A DNA stretch of 36,719 bases from Pseudomonas sp. RIT-PI-S (lineage in GTDB: Bacteria > Pseudomonadota > Gammaproteobacteria > Pseudomonadales > Pseudomonadaceae). Below, piece by piece: positions 15,111-22,873 of this stretch. Position 1 is the stretch's first letter. The number at the start of each line of letters is the position of its first letter. The stretch spans positions 1 to 36,719 of the forward strand of contig NZ_JANZKJ010000023.1 in the NCBI RefSeq assembly GCF_025642975.1, in the 5' to 3' direction. Below the pieces are notes generated by a model that saw only the letters and a list, made by a program, of their open reading frames with translations, was not told the origin of the DNA and made no database searches. The position numbers and the translations under genes are program-made.

Positions 15111-16166
15111 ATGAAACTGAAAAACACCTTGGGCCTGGCCATTGGCTCTCTTGTTGCCGCAACCTCTTTCGGCGTATTGGCACAAGGCCAAGGCGCAGTC
15201 GAGGGTGAGCTGTTCACCAAGAAGTACTACACCGACAGTTCTCGCGACCTGGACGACGCCAACCTGTACGGCGGTTCGATCGGTTACTTCCTGACCGACG
15301 ACGTCGAGCTGCGTTTGGGCTACGACGGCATCCACAACATTCGGTCGAACAATGGCACCGGCAACCAGAAGATCCACGGTGGCGACGCTGCCCTGGACGC
15401 TGTGTACCACTTCGGTACCCCAGGTGTAGGCCTGCGTCCTTACCTCTCCGCTGGCTTCTCGCAACAGAGCATCAGCAACGTCGAAGCTCATGGCCACAGC
15501 GGTCGTGACCACTCCACCTTCTTCAACGCAGGTGGCGGTGCCAAGTACTACTTCACCGAAAACGTCTATGCCCGTGCTGGCGTTGAAGCCATGTACAACA
15601 TCGACCGCGGCGAAACCGAGTGGGCGCCAAGCGTAGGTGTTGGCGTGAACTTCGGTGGCGGCGCCAAGCAGCAGGAAGTGGCCGCAGCGCCGGCTCCGGT
15701 TGCTGAAGTGTGCTCCGATTCGGACAACGACGGCGTTTGCGACAACGTTGACAAGTGCCCGAACACCCCTGCCAACACCACCGTTGACGCTGATGGCTGC
15801 CCAGCCGTTGCCGAAACCGTACGTGTTGAGCTGGACGTGAAGTTCGACTTCAACAAGTCGGTCGTCAAGCCTAACAGCTATGCCGACATCAAGAACCTGG
15901 CCGACTTCATGAAGCAGTACCCGGCTACCAGCACCACCGTTGAAGGTCACACCGACTCCGTTGGTACCGACGCTTACAACCAGAAGCTGTCCGAGCGCCG
16001 TGCATCGGCCGTTCGTGACGTGCTGGTCAAGCAATACGGTGTTGAAGGTTCCCGCGTGAACTCCGTTGGCTACGGTGAAAGCCGTCCGGTTGCCGACAAC
16101 GCAACCGACGCTGGCCGTGCGATCAACCGTCGCGTAGAAGCTGAAGTCGAAGCTCAAGCCAAGTAA
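15111..16166 (+). CDS. oprF: Major outer-membrane porin OprF
   Basis: A 351-residue OmpA-family porin. The signal peptide is residues 1-24 (basic start, hydrophobic core, cleavage near VLA/QGQ). An N-terminal 8-strand beta-barrel follows (to about 185). A linker carries four cysteines (201, 210, 216, 230) within a TSP3-like acidic repeat (SDSDNDGVCDNVDKCP). The C-terminal OmpA-like peptidoglycan-binding domain has KFDFNKS, VEGHTDSVGTDAYN and LSERRA-type motifs. It anchors the outer membrane to peptidoglycan and allows slow diffusion of solutes. GGGGAT precedes the ATG, and a strong terminator follows. Codon choice is visibly more biased than in neighbouring genes, as expected for an abundant protein. 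Confidence 0.98.
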   Translation: MKLKNTLGLAIGSLVAATSFGVLAQGQGAVEGELFTKKYYTDSSRDLDDANLYGGSIGYFLTDDVELRLGYDGIHNIRSNNGTGNQKIHGGDAALDAVYHFGTPGVGLRPYLSAGFSQQSISNVEAHGHSGRDHSTFFNAGGGAKYYFTENVYARAGVEAMYNIDRGETEWAPSVGVGVNFGGGAKQQEVAAAPAPVAEVCSDSDNDGVCDNVDKCPNTPANTTVDADGCPAVAETVRVELDVKFDFNKSVVKPNSYADIKNLADFMKQYPATSTTVEGHTDSVGTDAYNQKLSERRASAVRDVLVKQYGVEGSRVNSVGYGESRPVADNATDAGRAINRRVEAEVEAQAK

Positions 16167-16186
16167 TTGGGCTGAGCATCGGAAGA

Positions 16187-16214
16187 GCCCGGGCAATCGC
16201 CCGGGCTTTTTTTT
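16187..16214 (+). terminator. Intrinsic terminator of oprF
   Basis: GCCCGGGC-AATC-GCCCGGGC is a perfect 8-bp stem followed by eight T, 20 bases after the oprF stop codon. Confidence 0.95.
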
Positions 16215-16290
16215 GCCCGTTTTCTGCCGCAGCCCTGCGGGATTCTCTATACTGCCGGCTGTTTTTCGACCCATGCCGAGCAAGCCGACC

Positions 16291-17331
16291 ATGTACGACC
16301 TGGCCCGCCAGATGCTGTTCAAACTGTCCGCGGAAACTTCCCACGACCTGTCGCTGGACCTTATCGGCGCCGGCGGGCGGCTGGGCATCAACCGGCTGCT
16401 GACCAAGGCACCCGCGCGTTTGCCTACCACGGTGATGGGCTTGCAGTTCGCCAACCCAGTAGGGCTCGCTGCTGGGCTCGATAAAAATGGCGCTGCCATC
16501 GATGGCTTCGCCCAGTTGGGTTTCGGATTCGTGGAAATCGGCACCGTGACGCCGCGCCCGCAGCCCGGCAACCCACAGCCCCGGTTGTTCCGCCTGCCGC
16601 AGGCTACCGCGATCATCAACCGCATGGGGTTCAACAACCTCGGCGTCGATCATTTGGTAGAAAGAGTGAAAGCGGCGCGCTATGAGGGCGTGCTGGGGAT
16701 CAATATCGGCAAGAATTTCGACACCCCGGTAGGGCGTGCTCAGGACGACTACCTGCTGTGCCTGGAAAAAGTCTATGCCCACGCCAGCTATGTCACGGTC
16801 AACGTAAGTTCGCCCAATACCCCGGGCCTGCGCAGCCTACAGTTCGGCGATTCACTCAAGGCGCTGCTCGACGCGCTAGCCACCCGCCGTGAGGCCTTGG
16901 CACTCGCCAGCGGGCGCCGGGTACCGCTGGCGATCAAGATCGCCCCCGACATGACCGACGAGGAAACCGCCCAAGTGGCCTCGGCGCTGATCGCGACGGG
17001 CATGGATGCGGTGATCGCCACCAACACCACGCTGTCCCGTGAGGGCGTGCAGGGCCTGCCTCACGGCGATGAGGCTGGCGGGCTCTCGGGAGCACCGGTG
17101 CGCGAAAAGAGCACACACACCGTTCGTGTGTTGGCGGCCGAGCTCAAGGGGGCTTTGCCGATCATCGCGGCGGGCGGGATCACCGAGGGGCGGCACGCGG
17201 CAGAGAAAATCGAAGCGGGCGCGAGCTTGGTGCAGATCTACTCTGGTTTCATTTACCGCGGCCCGGCGCTGATCCGTGAAGCTGTCGACGCGATTGCGGC
17301 CATGCCGGTAGGTGCCCGGGTGGGGTTCTGA
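16291..17331 (+). CDS. pyrD: Dihydroorotate dehydrogenase (quinone), class 2
   Basis: Oxidises dihydroorotate to orotate in pyrimidine synthesis, passing electrons to membrane quinone through FMN. It is 346 residues from ATG 16291 (MYDLARQMLF); the longer frame would begin inside the oprF terminator. The N-terminal amphipathic helices are those that bind the membrane in class 2 enzymes. Active-site segments are GLAAGLDKNG, INRMGFNN and NVSSPNTPGLR at 171-181, with Ser174 as the catalytic base, plus the FMN phosphate-binding segments (AGGITEGRHA, YSGFIYRGP). The ribosome-binding site is weak. Confidence 0.96.
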   Translation: MYDLARQMLFKLSAETSHDLSLDLIGAGGRLGINRLLTKAPARLPTTVMGLQFANPVGLAAGLDKNGAAIDGFAQLGFGFVEIGTVTPRPQPGNPQPRLFRLPQATAIINRMGFNNLGVDHLVERVKAARYEGVLGINIGKNFDTPVGRAQDDYLLCLEKVYAHASYVTVNVSSPNTPGLRSLQFGDSLKALLDALATRREALALASGRRVPLAIKIAPDMTDEETAQVASALIATGMDAVIATNTTLSREGVQGLPHGDEAGGLSGAPVREKSTHTVRVLAAELKGALPIIAAGGITEGRHAAEKIEAGASLVQIYSGFIYRGPALIREAVDAIAAMPVGARVGF

Positions 17332-17333
17332 AG

Positions 17334-17360
17334 CGGGGGCGCCGCGGGGCGGTGCCCCCG
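17334..17360. terminator. GC-rich hairpin between pyrD and convergent rmf
   Basis: CGGGGGC and GCCCCCG form a 7-bp stem with a 13-base loop, three bases after the pyrD stop. There is no T-run. It is probably a weak terminator or a 3'-end stabiliser. Confidence 0.4.
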
Positions 17361-17432
17361 TTGAGGCCCGGCAACCGTGGTTGCATGGGCCGCCGCCGTT
17401 CAGGCGGCAAGGAGGAGAGAGCCTGTCGGGTG

Positions 17433-17648
17433 TCAGCCGACCGCGTGAAGCTCGTTGAGTCTATGGAGCCCGGCCGTACCGGTCATGCCATCCCAGTTGT
17501 CACCACGTCCTTCTCGCCAACCGTTGATCCACGCCTGACGAACCGAAGGTAGGGTAAAGGGGCAAAGCTCCCGGGATTTGCCATGGAGGCCGTTCTGATA
17601 GCCGCGAAGAAATGCTCGTTCCAACGGATCACGCTTGAGTCTTCTCAT
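17433..17648 (-). CDS. rmf: Ribosome modulation factor
   Basis: A 71-residue basic protein with the family sequence RAFLRGYQNGLHGKSRELCPF and RQAWINGWREGRGDNWDG. RMF binds 70S ribosomes in stationary phase, dimerises them to 100S particles and blocks the peptide exit/anti-SD region, preserving idle ribosomes. It is convergent with pyrD and divergent from rlmKL. It is slightly longer than E. coli RMF at the C terminus. Upstream lies a long (about 170 nt or more) gap, consistent with a regulated, structured leader. Confidence 0.97.
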   Translation of the reverse strand: MRRLKRDPLERAFLRGYQNGLHGKSRELCPFTLPSVRQAWINGWREGRGDNWDGMTGTAGLHRLNELHAVG

Positions 17649-18162
17649 AGGGTGTAGCCCTCGTCTGTTGACTTATGTCCCGTCGGCCACTGCTGGGCCG
17701 GGCAGTATTCAACTGCCGGTGATGGAGCCTGCTGCCGGCGTCGCAGGCCAGGAAGACGCGCCGTTGCAGCGCGGCCTGAGGTCAGTTCTAAACAACCTTG
17801 AAGGCCGAGGGAATGAACGTTTTGTAATAACAACGTAATCTTTAGTGCATCCCGCCATATGAATGTACTGCACCCGGCGCTGTTGGAGGCGCCCAAGCCT
17901 TTGATTTGACTGGAAGGGAACCGCCTGGATTCGGCTTGGCTCAGCGAAGCGACCTTGCTGAGGCGTTGGGAAAAAGTACGACCAGAGGTCGTGGTAATTG
18001 TTTCTGGATGATTTTTCACACTGTCAGGGCGTCTAAACCCTTTTTACGCAAGGGGCGTTCTTGGCGGCAGGCACTCAGAGTGCCAAGGCAGCGCTGGCGG
18101 AAACAGCGCTCGATTAACCGGCCCGGCGGATGCGTTCGCGGGCACTTTACAGGCGTTATGCA
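17649..18162. other. 514-bp intergenic region between divergent rmf and rlmKL
   Basis: No convincing gene is present; open frames here lack good starts and codon bias. On the rmf side there is a hairpin GGCAGT-ATTCA-ACTGCC (17701-17717). The most AT-rich patch is around 17815-17845, the likeliest place for the rmf promoter. On the rlmKL side lies a series of short inverted repeats (17940-18110). The region must hold both promoters and possibly a small RNA. Confidence 0.6.
17940..18110 (+). other. Run of five short hairpins upstream of rlmKL (leader or small RNA candidate)
   Basis: Five inverted repeats occur in a row: CTCAGC/GCTGAG (17940-17962), ACGACC-AGA-GGTCGT (17978-17992), CCCTT/AAGGG (18038-18054), GGCACT-CAG-AGTGCC (18070-18084), and AGCGCTG-GCGGAAA-CAGCGCT (18090-18110). 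The last carries GGA in its loop, the kind of site bound by RsmA/CsrA. No T-run follows, so if transcribed it more likely forms the rlmKL leader than an independent terminated RNA. No Rfam family is recognised. Confidence 0.4.
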
Positions 18163-20370
18163 ATGTCGGATGTATTTGAGATCTACCTGACCTGCCCCAA
18201 GGGCCTCGAAGGGTTGTTAGCGGAGGAGGCTGCCACCCTAGGCCTAGCTGAGGTGCGTGAACATACCGCCGCCGTGCGAGGCCAGGCGAGCATGGAAACC
18301 GCCTACCGCCTGTGCCTGTGGTCGCGCCTGGCAAACCGGGTGCTGTTGGTGCTGAAGCGCTTTTCCATGGCCAATGCCGACGACCTGTACGCCGGAGTGC
18401 GCGAGGTAGAGTGGGCCGAGCACCTGGACCCAGCCGGTACCCTTGCGGTGGAGTTCAGCGGACATGGCTCGGGTATCGATAACACTCACTTCGGCGCCTT
18501 GAAGGTCAAGGATGCGATCGTCGACAGCCTCCGCGGCCCGGATGGCCAACGCCCCGGCGTAGACAAGTTGAATCCGGACCTGCGCATCCACCTGCGCCTG
18601 GATCGTGGCGAAGCCATTCTTTCTCTGGACCTGTCCGGCCACAGCCTGCATCAGCGCGGCTATCGGCTGCAGCAGGGGGCTGCGCCGCTCAAGGAAAACC
18701 TGGCGGCGGCCATTCTTATCCGCGCCGGATGGCCGCGGATCGCTGCCGAAGGCGGTGCCTTGGCAGACCCCATGTGCGGTGTGGGGACCTTCCTTGTAGA
18801 GGGGGCGATGATTGCCGCCGACCTTGCACCTAACCTGCGTCGGGAGCGCTGGGGCTTCAGTGGTTGGCTCGGGCATGTGCCGGCCGTATGGCGGAAGGTT
18901 CACGACGAGGCCAGCCAGCGAGCACGCGACGGCCTTGCGCGCAAGCCTGCCTGGATTCGCGGCTATGAAGCCGACCCTCGGCTGATTCAACCCGCCCGGA
19001 ACAACATCGAGCGAGCTGGCTTGAGCGAGTGGGTGAAGATCTACCAAGGCGAGCTCGCCACCTTCGAGCCGCGGCCAGACCAGAACCAGAAAGGCTTGGT
19101 GGTGTGTAACCCACCTTATGGGGAGCGCCTGGGTGATGAAGCCAGCTTGGTGTATCTCTACCAGCATTTGGGTGAACGCCTGCGCCAGGCGTGCCTGAAC
19201 TGGCACGCGGCGATCTTCACCGCTGCGCCGGACCTCGGTAAACGAATGGGCATTCGCAGCCACAAGCAATATGCATTCTGGAACGGTGCGCTCCCGTGCA
19301 AACTGCTGCTGCTCGATGTGCTCCCCCAGCAGTTCGTCACGGGCGAGCGCCGTGCTGCGCCGGCAGCCGATTCTGCCGCGGCGGAGCCCGAGCTGCCCGC
19401 AGTGGCCGGTGAAGCCGCGCAAAAGGCGCGCCTGAGCGAAGGTGCTCAGATGTTCGCCAACCGTTTACAGAAGAACCAGCGCCAGTTGGGCAAATGGGCC
19501 CGCCGCGAGCAGGTGCAGTGCTACCGGGTATATGACGCGGACATGCCTGAATATGCCTTCGCCATTGACCTCTATCAGGATTGGGTACACGTGCAGGAGT
19601 ACGCCGCGCCCAAGTCGATAGACCCGCAGAAGGCTCAGGCGCGCCTGTTCGACGCGCTGGGGGCGATCCCTGTGGCCTTGGGCGTGGACTCGAAGAACGT
19701 GGTGCTCAAGCGCCGCGAGCGCCAAAGCGGCACCCGCCAGTATGAGCGTCAGGCGACCCAGGGGGCCTTCATGGAGGTTGCCGAGGGGGGCGTGCGCCTT
19801 CTGGTGAACCTCACCGACTACCTCGATACCGGGCTATTTCTAGACCACCGGCCGATGCGTCTGCGCATCCAGCGTGAAGCCAGCGGCAAGCGCTTCCTGA
19901 ACCTGTTCTGCTATACCGGCGCCGCCACGCTGCACGCCGCAAAGGGCGGGGCGCGCGCCACTACCAGCGTGGACCTGTCGAAAACCTACCTGGACTGGGC
20001 ACGCCGTAACCTTGCCCTCAACGGTTATTCCGAGCGCCACCAGTTGGTCCAGAGCGACGTGATGACGTGGCTGGAAGAGGACCGGGGGGAGTATGAGTTG
20101 ATCTTCATCGATCCACCGACCTTCTCTAACTCCAAGCGCATGGAAGGGGTGTTCGACGTTCAACGTGACCACGTGCGTTTGCTCGACCTGGCCATAGCCC
20201 GCCTGGCGAAGGGTGGAGTGTTGTATTTCTCCAACAACTTCCGCCGGTTCCAGCTGGACGATAGCCTGATGGCCCGGTATGCCATCGAGGAGATCAGCCG
20301 GCAAACCGTGGACCCGGACTTCGCCCGGAACGAGCGCATTCACCGGGCCTGGCGCATTCAGGCCCAATAG
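18163..20370 (+). CDS. rlmL: Bifunctional 23S rRNA methyltransferase RlmKL (m2G2445 / m7G2069)
   Basis: A 735-residue fusion of two SAM-dependent methyltransferases. Residues about 45-155 form a THUMP RNA-binding domain. The RlmL part has DPMCGVGTF at 202 and the catalytic CNPPYGERLG (Asn316-Pro-Pro-Tyr), methylating N2 of G2445. The C-terminal RlmK part has the SAM site FCYTGAATLHAAKGGA and IDPPTFSNSKRM at 649-660, making m7G2069. I chose ATG 18163 because MSDVFEIYLTCPKGLE matches family N termini; the earlier ATG adds an unrelated 11 residues. It is divergent from rmf, pairing ribosome maturation with ribosome hibernation. Confidence 0.96.
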   Translation: MSDVFEIYLTCPKGLEGLLAEEAATLGLAEVREHTAAVRGQASMETAYRLCLWSRLANRVLLVLKRFSMANADDLYAGVREVEWAEHLDPAGTLAVEFSGHGSGIDNTHFGALKVKDAIVDSLRGPDGQRPGVDKLNPDLRIHLRLDRGEAILSLDLSGHSLHQRGYRLQQGAAPLKENLAAAILIRAGWPRIAAEGGALADPMCGVGTFLVEGAMIAADLAPNLRRERWGFSGWLGHVPAVWRKVHDEASQRARDGLARKPAWIRGYEADPRLIQPARNNIERAGLSEWVKIYQGELATFEPRPDQNQKGLVVCNPPYGERLGDEASLVYLYQHLGERLRQACLNWHAAIFTAAPDLGKRMGIRSHKQYAFWNGALPCKLLLLDVLPQQFVTGERRAAPAADSAAAEPELPAVAGEAAQKARLSEGAQMFANRLQKNQRQLGKWARREQVQCYRVYDADMPEYAFAIDLYQDWVHVQEYAAPKSIDPQKAQARLFDALGAIPVALGVDSKNVVLKRRERQSGTRQYERQATQGAFMEVAEGGVRLLVNLTDYLDTGLFLDHRPMRLRIQREASGKRFLNLFCYTGAATLHAAKGGARATTSVDLSKTYLDWARRNLALNGYSERHQLVQSDVMTWLEEDRGEYELIFIDPPTFSNSKRMEGVFDVQRDHVRLLDLAIARLAKGGVLYFSNNFRRFQLDDSLMARYAIEEISRQTVDPDFARNERIHRAWRIQAQ

Positions 20371-20408
20371 AGTCACCTTTTATCTGATAGAAGCAGGGGA
20401 GGCCATTC

Positions 20409-20436
20409 GCCACTGGTTAAAATAGTGGCCAGTGGC
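20409..20436 (+). repeat. Alternative-pairing inverted repeat before the diguanylate cyclase
   Basis: GCCACTG (20409-20415) can pair either with AGTGGC at 20424-20429 or with CAGTGGC at 20430-20436, because the right arm is duplicated in tandem (AGTGGC-CAGTGGC). It lies between the rlmKL stop and the diguanylate cyclase start. There is no T-run, so termination is doubtful; an operator or switchable leader is possible. Confidence 0.35.
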
Positions 20437-20488
20437 TATAACTGCTCGTGCCGGTTATCTACACACCCCGGCATTCAGAGTAACGGGT

Positions 20489-22873
20489 ATGTCTTCGCAA
20501 GCAGGCAAGCCGAAAATTCTCGGCTTTATCGATGAGGGGGCCTCGGCCTGGCGAGTCGCGCTCATGGGGCTGGCGTTGGGTACGGTCGTGACGTCGGCGC
20601 TGGCGATCACCGCCGATGTGCTCGCCAGGCAGCAGGTTCGCCAACGCTTTGAGCTATTGGCCAGCGAGCGTACCGCACGCATCGAGGAGCGGCTGCTCGA
20701 TCAGGCACAGCGGCTCGATAGCCTGCGGCGATTCATTACCTGGTCGCAGGGCCTAACCGAACAAAGCTTCGAGGGCTTCGCCCGGCCGTTGCTGGTGCGC
20801 ACCCGAGCGTTTTCCTGGATGCCGGAGGTTCGAGCGCAGGAGCGCGGCGAGTTCGAAGCCAGGGCAGGGTTGCTCATTCGAGCCCTGAGCCCTAAGGGCG
20901 AGCTGGTGGCGTCACCGCCCGCCGACACCTACTTCCCTATTCTTTTCAGCACGTTCGCCAGGGCGGGTAGCAGCCCGTATGGGTTAGACCTATGGTCTCA
21001 TCCGCTGCGCCGCGCCACGCTCAACAGTGCGCTCAACACGCATGGGCTGGCGGTGTCTGCGCCGTTGGATCTGCTAGGGATAGAGCCCCCCTACAGCCGT
21101 GGGGTAGTGGTCGTGGCGCCGGTGTATGACCTGCCCACACCCTCGACGAGCGAGGGCGCTGAGCGGCTACGCGGCTTCGTCAGCGCTGTTATCAGCCTGC
21201 ACGAACTGCTCGCCGACGGGCTGCCAGGCCCTGGTGAAGATAACCTGAGCGTGCGCATCCTCGACCTCTCCAGCCCTGGCGAGCATGAAGTGCTCTATGC
21301 CTCCGGCGGGGCCTCGGGGGATGCCTCGCTCAAGGTGAGGCGCCTGCTGCACCTGGCAGATCGCGGTTACCAGATCGAGCTGAGCCCCAATGATGTGTTC
21401 ATCAGCAGCAACCGCTCTGTGGTGGGCGCGGTGATCGCTACCTTGGGCACCTTGCTGACCTTGCTGCTCTGTACGTTGCTCTACAGCCTGGTCACGCAAC
21501 GCCAACGCGCCCTGCGCCTGGTCAACCAGCGAACCGCCGAGCTGAGCCATAGCGAACATCAGCTTCGGCAAACCCATGGGCAGCTGCGCAATGTGCTGGA
21601 CGCCGCAACCGAGGTGGCCATCATCGCCACGGACCTGACCGGCCTCATAACCACCTTCAATGCCGGGGCGGAGCGGATGTTGGGCTATAGCCAGCATCAG
21701 GTGGTGGGACGCCTGCGCCTGGGGGACCTGCACCAGCACGCCGAGTTGCAGGCGCAGGCTGCCGAGCTGCAAACGCGGCTAGGGCGCGCGGTGCCTCCTG
21801 CCCACGCCATGCTTCTTGAAGGCGATGCGTTAGGCTCACCCCAGGCCCATCACTGGACGCTGCTACGGCGCAATGGCTCACACTTGACGGTGAACATGCT
21901 GGTTACCGCCGTTCGCGACGAGCATGGCGAGGCTATCGGTTATCTGGCGGTGTGCATCGATATCACCGAGAGCCTGCGCACGCTGGAGGCCCTTGCCGCG
22001 CGTGACCGCCAGCTGGAGCAGCTCAGCGCCGAGGTCCCGGGTGGGATCTACCAGTTTCGCCTCAACGCTGATGGTACCTGCGCGTTCGAGTACGCAAGCC
22101 TTGGGCTACGAGACATCTACGAAATCGACCTGCAAGTCCTCGCTTCAGACGCTTCCCCGGTATTCAAGCGCATACACCCTGACGACCTGGAGGCCGTGCT
22201 CGACTCTATCGAGGCCTCGGCGCGCCAGTTGACCCGTTGGCAGGCGGAGTACCGTGTATGCCTGCCGATCCGGGGCGAACGCTGGGTGCGTGGCGAGGCC
22301 ACCCCCGAGCCGTTGGCGGAGGGTGGGGTACGCTGGCACGGTTACCTGTCAGATATCAGCGACCTCAAACACGTGGAGCAGGAGCTTCGCCGGTTATCGG
22401 TGACCGATTCGCTCACTGGCGCCTATAACCGCCGCTACTTCCAAGAGCGCCTGGGCGCGGAGCTGGAGCGAGCCTGCCGCGAGCCTTCGAGCCTGGCGCT
22501 GGTGATGCTGGATATCGACCACTTCAAATGGATCAACGACCGCTTCGGCCATCCGGTGGGTGACCGCGTACTGCAAACCATCTGCCGGATCCTCGCTCAG
22601 CGCCTGCGCCGCAACGATGTGCTGTGCCGCCTGGGCGGGGAGGAGTTCGTGGTCTTGTGCCCAGGCAGCAATGCCGAGCAGGCGCGGCACTTGGCCACGC
22701 AGCTATGGCAGGCACTGCGCAGTACGCCCATCGACGGCGTAGGTAACGTGACCGCCAGCTTCGGCGTGGCCGGATGGCGCGCCGATGACACCGCCGAAGC
22801 GCTGCTGGCGCGGGCAGACGCGGGGGTGTACCTGGCCAAGCAGAGCGGGCGTGACCAGGTGGCGGAAGGTTAA
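20489..22873 (+). CDS. Membrane diguanylate cyclase (CHASE-PAS-PAS-GGDEF)
   Basis: A 794-residue c-di-GMP synthase. Order: membrane helix about 20-42; extracytoplasmic CHASE-like sensor (ERTARIEERLLDQAQRLDSLRRF onward) to about 305; second membrane helix about 310-335; a PAS domain about 370-490 (VAIIATDLTGLITTFNAGAERMLGY); a second PAS with PAC about 510-625; and GGDEF at about 630-794. The active-site motif is GGEEF at 716-720, compatible with catalysis. The inhibitory I-site RxxD is kept at 707-710 (RRND). ATG 20489 is chosen because the upstream in-frame extension is unlike the family. The stop overlaps that of convergent dacB. The sensed signal is unknown. Confidence 0.92.
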   Translation: MSSQAGKPKILGFIDEGASAWRVALMGLALGTVVTSALAITADVLARQQVRQRFELLASERTARIEERLLDQAQRLDSLRRFITWSQGLTEQSFEGFARPLLVRTRAFSWMPEVRAQERGEFEARAGLLIRALSPKGELVASPPADTYFPILFSTFARAGSSPYGLDLWSHPLRRATLNSALNTHGLAVSAPLDLLGIEPPYSRGVVVVAPVYDLPTPSTSEGAERLRGFVSAVISLHELLADGLPGPGEDNLSVRILDLSSPGEHEVLYASGGASGDASLKVRRLLHLADRGYQIELSPNDVFISSNRSVVGAVIATLGTLLTLLLCTLLYSLVTQRQRALRLVNQRTAELSHSEHQLRQTHGQLRNVLDAATEVAIIATDLTGLITTFNAGAERMLGYSQHQVVGRLRLGDLHQHAELQAQAAELQTRLGRAVPPAHAMLLEGDALGSPQAHHWTLLRRNGSHLTVNMLVTAVRDEHGEAIGYLAVCIDITESLRTLEALAARDRQLEQLSAEVPGGIYQFRLNADGTCAFEYASLGLRDIYEIDLQVLASDASPVFKRIHPDDLEAVLDSIEASARQLTRWQAEYRVCLPIRGERWVRGEATPEPLAEGGVRWHGYLSDISDLKHVEQELRRLSVTDSLTGAYNRRYFQERLGAELERACREPSSLALVMLDIDHFKWINDRFGHPVGDRVLQTICRILAQRLRRNDVLCRLGGEEFVVLCPGSNAEQARHLATQLWQALRSTPIDGVGNVTASFGVAGWRADDTAEALLARADAGVYLAKQSGRDQVAEG

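Noticed and set aside
16213..16290. Upstream in-frame ATG extending pyrD by 26 residues
   Set aside because: It would begin inside the oprF terminator T-run; MYDLARQMLF at 16291 matches the family N terminus.
17822..17833. TTGTAATAACAA upstream of rmf as an Anr/FNR box
   Set aside because: The required TTGAT and ATCAA half-sites are not present; symmetry is limited to TTGT/ACAA.
17906..18190. Open frame of 94 codons between rmf and rlmKL
   Set aside because: It has no good ribosome-binding site, its composition is unlike neighbouring genes, and it is full of inverted repeats and overlaps the rlmKL start in another frame.
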